Assembly (NCBI GenBank): GCA_041391665.1
Contig: JAWKNO010000002.1
Location: forward strand, 1,116,001-1,180,000
Length of the DNA: 64,000 bases
Origin: Bacteroidia bacterium
GTDB taxonomy: Bacteria; Bacteroidota; Bacteroidia; J057
Direction of reading: 5' to 3'
The notes beneath the pieces were generated by a model, which made no database searches, was not told the DNA's origin, and saw only the letters and a list, made by a program, of their open reading frames with translations. How positions within the stretch are numbered: the first letter of the stretch is position 1; each line of letters begins with the position of its first letter. Below, piece after piece: positions 59,904 to 64,000 of the stretch. Made by a program: the position numbers and the translations under genes.

Positions 59904-60704
59904 ATGATTTCTGAAGAATATCTCGACGTTAACCGGAAGTTGTGGGATGAAAAAACCATTCACCACCTTGATACGGTTTTTTACGATGTCAAAGGATTTT
60001 TATCGGGAAATACTGCCTTAAGGCATGTTGAACTGGCTGAAATGGGCTCCGTGAAAGGAAAGTCTCTGCTGCATTTGCAGTGCCACTTTGGCCTTGATAC
60101 CCTTTCCTGGGCGCGACTGGGTGCAGATGTTACGGGAATAGACCTTTCTCCCAAAGCCATTGAAGAGGCGCGAAAACTTGCGCTGACTGCCGGGCTCGGC
60201 GATCTGGCAAAATTTGTATGTTCGGATGTGTACAGCCTTCCGGAAAATCTTTCGGGGATGTATGATATCGTATTTACTTCCTACGGAACTATTGGCTGGT
60301 TGCCCGATCTCGACCGGTGGGCCAAAGTAGTAGCACATTTCCTGAAACCCGGTGGCGTTTTTTATATGGTTGATTTTCATCCCTTTATCTGGATGTATAA
60401 CCCGCAAATGACCGAAGTGGTGTATCCCTATTTTAATACCGGCCCGATTGTGGAAGTGAATAGCGGAACGTATGCAGATATAGAAGCGCCGATGGAAATG
60501 ACAGAATATGGATGGAATCACCCGACGAGTGAGCTTTTGAACGCAATCTTAAGCAACGGATTGAAAATTGAAAGTTTCAATGAATTTCCCTATTCAACCT
60601 GGAATTGTTTTCTCAATATGGAAGAGACTGCTGAACAGCAATTTGTTTTCCCGCATCTGAGACACAAGATACCCTATATGTATTCTCTCCGGGCAAGCCG
60701 GTAA
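59904..60704 (+). CDS. Class I SAM-dependent methyltransferase
   Basis: 266 residues from the ATG at 59904 (MISEEYLDVNRKLWDEKTIHH); the upstream 49 codons overlap the previous gene and are not family-like. SAM motif I is SLLHLQCHFGLDTLSWARLGADVTGIDLSPKAIEEA (motif GLDT/GADV), followed by DIVFTSYGTIGWLPDLDRW and FLKPGGVFYMVDFHPF. Small-molecule or unknown substrate. It starts 13 bp after the preceding stop. Confidence 0.88.
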   Translation: MISEEYLDVNRKLWDEKTIHHLDTVFYDVKGFLSGNTALRHVELAEMGSVKGKSLLHLQCHFGLDTLSWARLGADVTGIDLSPKAIEEARKLALTAGLGDLAKFVCSDVYSLPENLSGMYDIVFTSYGTIGWLPDLDRWAKVVAHFLKPGGVFYMVDFHPFIWMYNPQMTEVVYPYFNTGPIVEVNSGTYADIEAPMEMTEYGWNHPTSELLNAILSNGLKIESFNEFPYSTWNCFLNMEETAEQQFVFPHLRHKIPYMYSLRASR

Positions 60705-60738
60705 CAAAATCAGACCTTCAAAATCTAACGCAAAAGCT

Positions 60739-63291
60739 ATGACCCGCTTACTTTCTGTTTGGCTTACCTTGATCATCATCCTGATGATGTCAAAGGGTGT
60801 ATCCCAGATATCTCTCAATGATTATCTGCCTCAAAATATCACTTACGACCCGTCTATTCCCAAACCAGCGGATATCCTCGGCTACGAAGTCGGAGAATGG
60901 CATGTAAGCCATGACCAGCTGGTCTATTATATGCGGGAAATGGCAAGCGCCAGCGACCGGATTTCCCTCGAAGTGATTGGCCGTACCTATGAAAACCGGC
61001 CATTATTACATCTGGTCATTACTTCTCCTGAAAACCATCGCAATCTGGAGAAAATCCGGGAAGAACACGTGCAACTCTCCTTGCCCGAAAAATCATCGGC
61101 ACTGGATATCGAAAAAATGCCGGTGGTAGTTCATATGGGATATAGTATCCATGGAAATGAAGCCAGTGGCTCCAACGCTGCGCTGCTGGTGGTCTATTAC
61201 CTCGCTGCCGCTCAGGGACAATGGATCGATCAACTTCTTCAAAACGAAATCATCATCATTGACCCCTCCTTTAATCCGGATGGGATGAACCGCTTTGCCA
61301 GTTGGGTGAATACACATCGGGGGATTCAGACGCTGAATGCAGATCCTGATTCCCGCGAGCATAATGAAGCGTGGCCGAGAGGGCGGACCAATCATTATTG
61401 GTTTGACCTCAACCGCGACTGGTTGCCGGTACAGCTTCCCGAGTCCCGCGCCAGGCTGGCAAAATTCCACGAATGGAAATACAACTACTTCACCGACCAT
61501 CACGAAATGGGTTCTTCCTCTACCTTCTTCTTTCAGCCGGGTATTCCTGCCCGTACGCATCCACTTACACCCGAAGGAACGGTTTCGCTTACCTATGGCA
61601 TGTCTCCTTATTATGCTGCTGCGCTGGACAGCATTGGGTCGCTGTATTTTACGGAAGAAGATTACGATGATTTCTTTTACGGAAAAGGTTCAACTTATCC
61701 TGACATCAACGGTGGGGTAGGGATCCTGTTTGAGCAGGCCAGCAGCCGGGGGCATGTACAGGAAACGGAAAATGGATTGCTGACCTTTCCTTTTACTATC
61801 CGCAATCAGTTTACCGCTTCACTTGCTACTTTAAAAGGCACGCTTGCCCTGCGGAAAGCGTTATTAAACCATCAAAGAGAATTTTACCAAAAAGCAAAAT
61901 CACGGGCTGACGCAGACGAAGTGAAAGCTTACGTTTTTACCGCAGGCAAGGATTTGAGCCGGGCACGGGAGCTTGCGGAAACGGCCCTGCGCCATGATGT
62001 GGAAGTTTTTCGTTTGACACGACCTCTTACCCTCGGCAAAAATGAATACGACTCCGGCAATAGTTATATCATTCCCCTCAACCAAAGGCAATACAGCCTG
62101 ATTCAGGCGATGTTTGAAAAAAGGACAACCTTTAACGACAGCTTGTTTTACGACATTTCAGCCTGGACTTTCCCCCTGGCGTTTGGGGTGCAGTATGATC
62201 CCCTGGATAAGAAAACCTATGTGCCGGGTCTGTTGGGAGAAAAGGTGGATTTTGAGGTTCCGCACGGGCATATAGAAGGAGGCAAGTCTGAGTATGCGTA
62301 TGCATTTGAATGGTTTGACTATTATTCTCCACGGGCGTTGAGCATGCTGGCAGACAAGGAAATACGAGTGAAAGTGGCTACCCAGCCTTTTGGTACGGAA
62401 GAGGGAATAATATTTGACTACGGTTCTGTATTGATTCCGATCCAGGGGCAGGAAATGACGCCGGAAGAATTGTATCAGGCCGTAAAAGAAGTAGCAGAAA
62501 TGGAAAACGGCCCGGTGATTTATTCTCTTAAAACCGGAATGACCACAGGCGTGCGATTGGGGAGCACGACATTTAAAACCATTGAGAAACCTCGTATTGC
62601 ACTGATCGTCGATGGAAATATCAACAGTTATGAAGCAGGTGAAGCCTGGCATTTGCTGGATACCCGATACCATATGGATGTAACGCTGCTGCCTGTAGAT
62701 GCCCTATCATCTGCCAGTCTGGACAAATACAATACCCTGATCCTGGTTCATGGCAGCTACGGTGTTTCAGCAGGCGACCGGCTGTCTGAATGGCTGGGAA
62801 AAGGAGGTACGATTGTCGCCGATAAAGGGGCAGTCAAATGGTTGTCGCAACAAGGATTTTCACAAATTAAGATGAAAGCCACCCCTGATAATTCAAGAGA
62901 TACCTTGTTTGCCTACGAAGACAAAACCAATATCGAAGATGCGCAGAACATCAACGGAGCGATTTGCCAAACCCGTGTGGATCTTTCCCATCCATTGGGT
63001 TTTGGGTTGGGACAGGAATATCTGCCGGTGTTCCGCAATGCCCGGTTTTTCATGGAAAAAACCGGCAATCCCTGGGCAAATCCAGTCATGTACACAGACA
63101 CACCGCTGATGAGTGGTTATCTCTCAGACAAGAATGTGGAAGCCTTGCGAAATACCGCTGCGGTTACCGTAGCCAAAGTAGGAAAGGGACGGATTATTGC
63201 CATGACCGACGACCTCAATTTCCGGGCATTCTGGTATGGAACCAATAAAATTTTTATGAATGCCATCTGGTTTGGGCGGATTGTGGAATAA
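60739..63291 (+). CDS. Secreted M14-family zinc carboxypeptidase
   Basis: 850 residues with a signal peptide (VWLTLIIILMMSKGVSQI). The zinc-binding HxxE lies in YSIHGNEASGSNAA (His ~138, Glu ~141), and the third His is probably in FTDHHEMGSSSTFFFQ (~255). The substrate Arg is in YWFDLNRDW (~224) and the catalytic Glu probably in GVGILFEQASSRGH (~334). Long C-terminal domains follow, including IVDGNINSYEAGEAWHLLDTRY, a glutamine-amidotransferase-like fold common in this subgroup. It digests peptides outside the cytoplasm. Confidence 0.9.
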   Translation: MTRLLSVWLTLIIILMMSKGVSQISLNDYLPQNITYDPSIPKPADILGYEVGEWHVSHDQLVYYMREMASASDRISLEVIGRTYENRPLLHLVITSPENHRNLEKIREEHVQLSLPEKSSALDIEKMPVVVHMGYSIHGNEASGSNAALLVVYYLAAAQGQWIDQLLQNEIIIIDPSFNPDGMNRFASWVNTHRGIQTLNADPDSREHNEAWPRGRTNHYWFDLNRDWLPVQLPESRARLAKFHEWKYNYFTDHHEMGSSSTFFFQPGIPARTHPLTPEGTVSLTYGMSPYYAAALDSIGSLYFTEEDYDDFFYGKGSTYPDINGGVGILFEQASSRGHVQETENGLLTFPFTIRNQFTASLATLKGTLALRKALLNHQREFYQKAKSRADADEVKAYVFTAGKDLSRARELAETALRHDVEVFRLTRPLTLGKNEYDSGNSYIIPLNQRQYSLIQAMFEKRTTFNDSLFYDISAWTFPLAFGVQYDPLDKKTYVPGLLGEKVDFEVPHGHIEGGKSEYAYAFEWFDYYSPRALSMLADKEIRVKVATQPFGTEEGIIFDYGSVLIPIQGQEMTPEELYQAVKEVAEMENGPVIYSLKTGMTTGVRLGSTTFKTIEKPRIALIVDGNINSYEAGEAWHLLDTRYHMDVTLLPVDALSSASLDKYNTLILVHGSYGVSAGDRLSEWLGKGGTIVADKGAVKWLSQQGFSQIKMKATPDNSRDTLFAYEDKTNIEDAQNINGAICQTRVDLSHPLGFGLGQEYLPVFRNARFFMEKTGNPWANPVMYTDTPLMSGYLSDKNVEALRNTAAVTVAKVGKGRIIAMTDDLNFRAFWYGTNKIFMNAIWFGRIVE

Positions 63292-63718
63292 TCAGGTCAG
63301 GTGTTTTGTGGATTTCCGTCTTATGCAATAGAACCTCAGGAGAGACTTTTCACCTTACTTAAAAATTTTTATATAAGTTTGGAATTCGAAAAGGAATGGT
63401 TAAATTGGGGATGCTTAGGAGAAAGTGTATTCACTTTTCTTTTTCGCATACCCCTACAAACTCCTGGTTTTATTTAACTTCACTATTTGGGTGCATTGGC
63501 CCCCGACAACATGCTTTTCCCACAAGTGTGGTTTAGTGGTTCTATCCTTGCCGGGACCATTTATCTAGTTCAGTAATGTGGCAACATCATTTGATGCCAA
63601 CTTTCGGAGATTAAAATCTTTCGAATGTGTCTCTTTTTTGTCAAAATAAAGTATTTGCTGCCTTCAGGTATTTACTTTTCTGAGATGGAGATTGGAATTC
63701 TTTTTCAAACACAAACAC
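63292..63718. other. Intergenic region before the Pvc16-type gene
   Basis: 427 bp with no recognisable gene or strong repeat. AT-rich, with scattered T-runs. It should contain the promoter of the gene at 63719, but no box pair with correct spacing was found. The leader just before the ATG is A-rich (aaacacaaacac). Confidence 0.5.
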
Positions 63719-64000
63719 ATGATTTCAAAGGCATTAACTATTCTGGTACGCGAACTAAATGACTATATCAATTCTGTTGACCTTGACAGTGCCAACAGAC
63801 CTGACGTGGTTGAACTGGGGAATATTGCCCTGGCAGAAAGTTCGGGCAATACCAACAATGGTGCTTTGGAAAAAGTAGTGTTGAGTCTGGTCAATATAGA
63901 AGAGGAAAAGCGGTTAAAAAATACGCCGACCTTTATAAAAAATGGAAGCCAGACAGAGTACATTAACCCGCCGATCAACCTGAATCTGTATCTGCTGTTC
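63719..64000 (+). CDS. Pvc16/DUF4255-family protein, start of a putative contractile injection system (3' end outside window)
   Basis: The first 94 codons are visible and open to the edge. MISKALTILVRELNDYINS begins the domain. VELGNIALAESSGNTNNGA, LEKVVLSLVNIEEEKRLKN and the NPPINLNLYLLF end of the visible part are the recognisable DUF4255/Pvc16_N pattern. Pvc16 proteins cap the tail tube/sheath terminus in extracellular contractile injection systems (Afp, PVC, MACs, AlgoCIS). The gene is therefore a strong pointer to an eCIS cluster to the right; the rest cannot be seen here. Confidence 0.8.
   Translation, partial: MISKALTILVRELNDYINSVDLDSANRPDVVELGNIALAESSGNTNNGALEKVVLSLVNIEEEKRLKNTPTFIKNGSQTEYINPPINLNLYLLF

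Overview
The window looks like the chromosome of a marine or aquatic Bacteroidota, most likely a Saprospiria/Lewinella-like lineage (inference). The grounds are TTG-N19-21-TAnnTTTG type promoters, A-rich leaders in place of strong Shine-Dalgarno sites, a DUF5606 gene, a BtuB/BtuG-type receptor pair, RHS proteins of the Bacteroidota type and the start of an extracellular contractile injection system. No tRNA, rRNA, CRISPR array or transposase gene was recognised.

Region 1 (1-2933): a TonB-dependent receptor cut by the left edge, followed by a surface beta-propeller lipoprotein. The pair suggests corrinoid uptake. Region 2 (2934-12830) is an accessory graveyard. It holds three minus-strand orphan RHS tips, each followed within 6-21 bp by a lipoprotein gene that is a candidate immunity protein. 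It also holds broken RHS core fragments studded with short hairpin-like insertions, a perfect or nearly perfect 1.36-kb direct duplication carrying a DUF4160/DUF2442 pair, broken copies of a pilin-like gene interrupted by a 28-bp palindrome, a beheaded XRE regulator and a fibronectin III fragment.

Region 3 (12829-47526) is mostly ordinary chromosome: Lon; a DUF5606 protein; DUF2231; glutaryl-CoA dehydrogenase; a PgpH-like HD phosphohydrolase; QueG; an ECF sigma factor with a His-rich membrane protein; glutamate dehydrogenase; a gamma-glutamylcyclotransferase and an amidase; TPM and LemA; an HDAC-like deacetylase; a DUF2807 protein; a YheT-like hydrolase; and an SDR. It continues with a TetR-controlled operon (LolA-like protein, three FtsX permeases, an ABC ATPase and a beta-barrel), two tandem NTF2-like lipoproteins, two PAP2 phosphatases, PyrG, YidC and PBP1C.

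Region 4 (47527-58050) is a second RHS locus. A full-length 2186-residue RHS protein has its own well-formed promoter and a G10 tract in its 5' coding part. It is followed by a secreted candidate immunity protein and then by displaced, AT-rich tip/immunity cassettes and debris. Region 5 (58051-63291) has an NRDE protein, a secreted CotH-like protein, a methyltransferase and a large M14 carboxypeptidase. The right edge (63719-64000) holds the first 94 codons of a DUF4255/Pvc16-type gene, which marks the probable start of a contractile injection system cluster outside the window.

The main themes are polymorphic-toxin diversification and envelope biology. Five of the candidate immunity genes carry Sec signals or lipoboxes, which suggests that these RHS toxins act in the periplasm or at the envelope.
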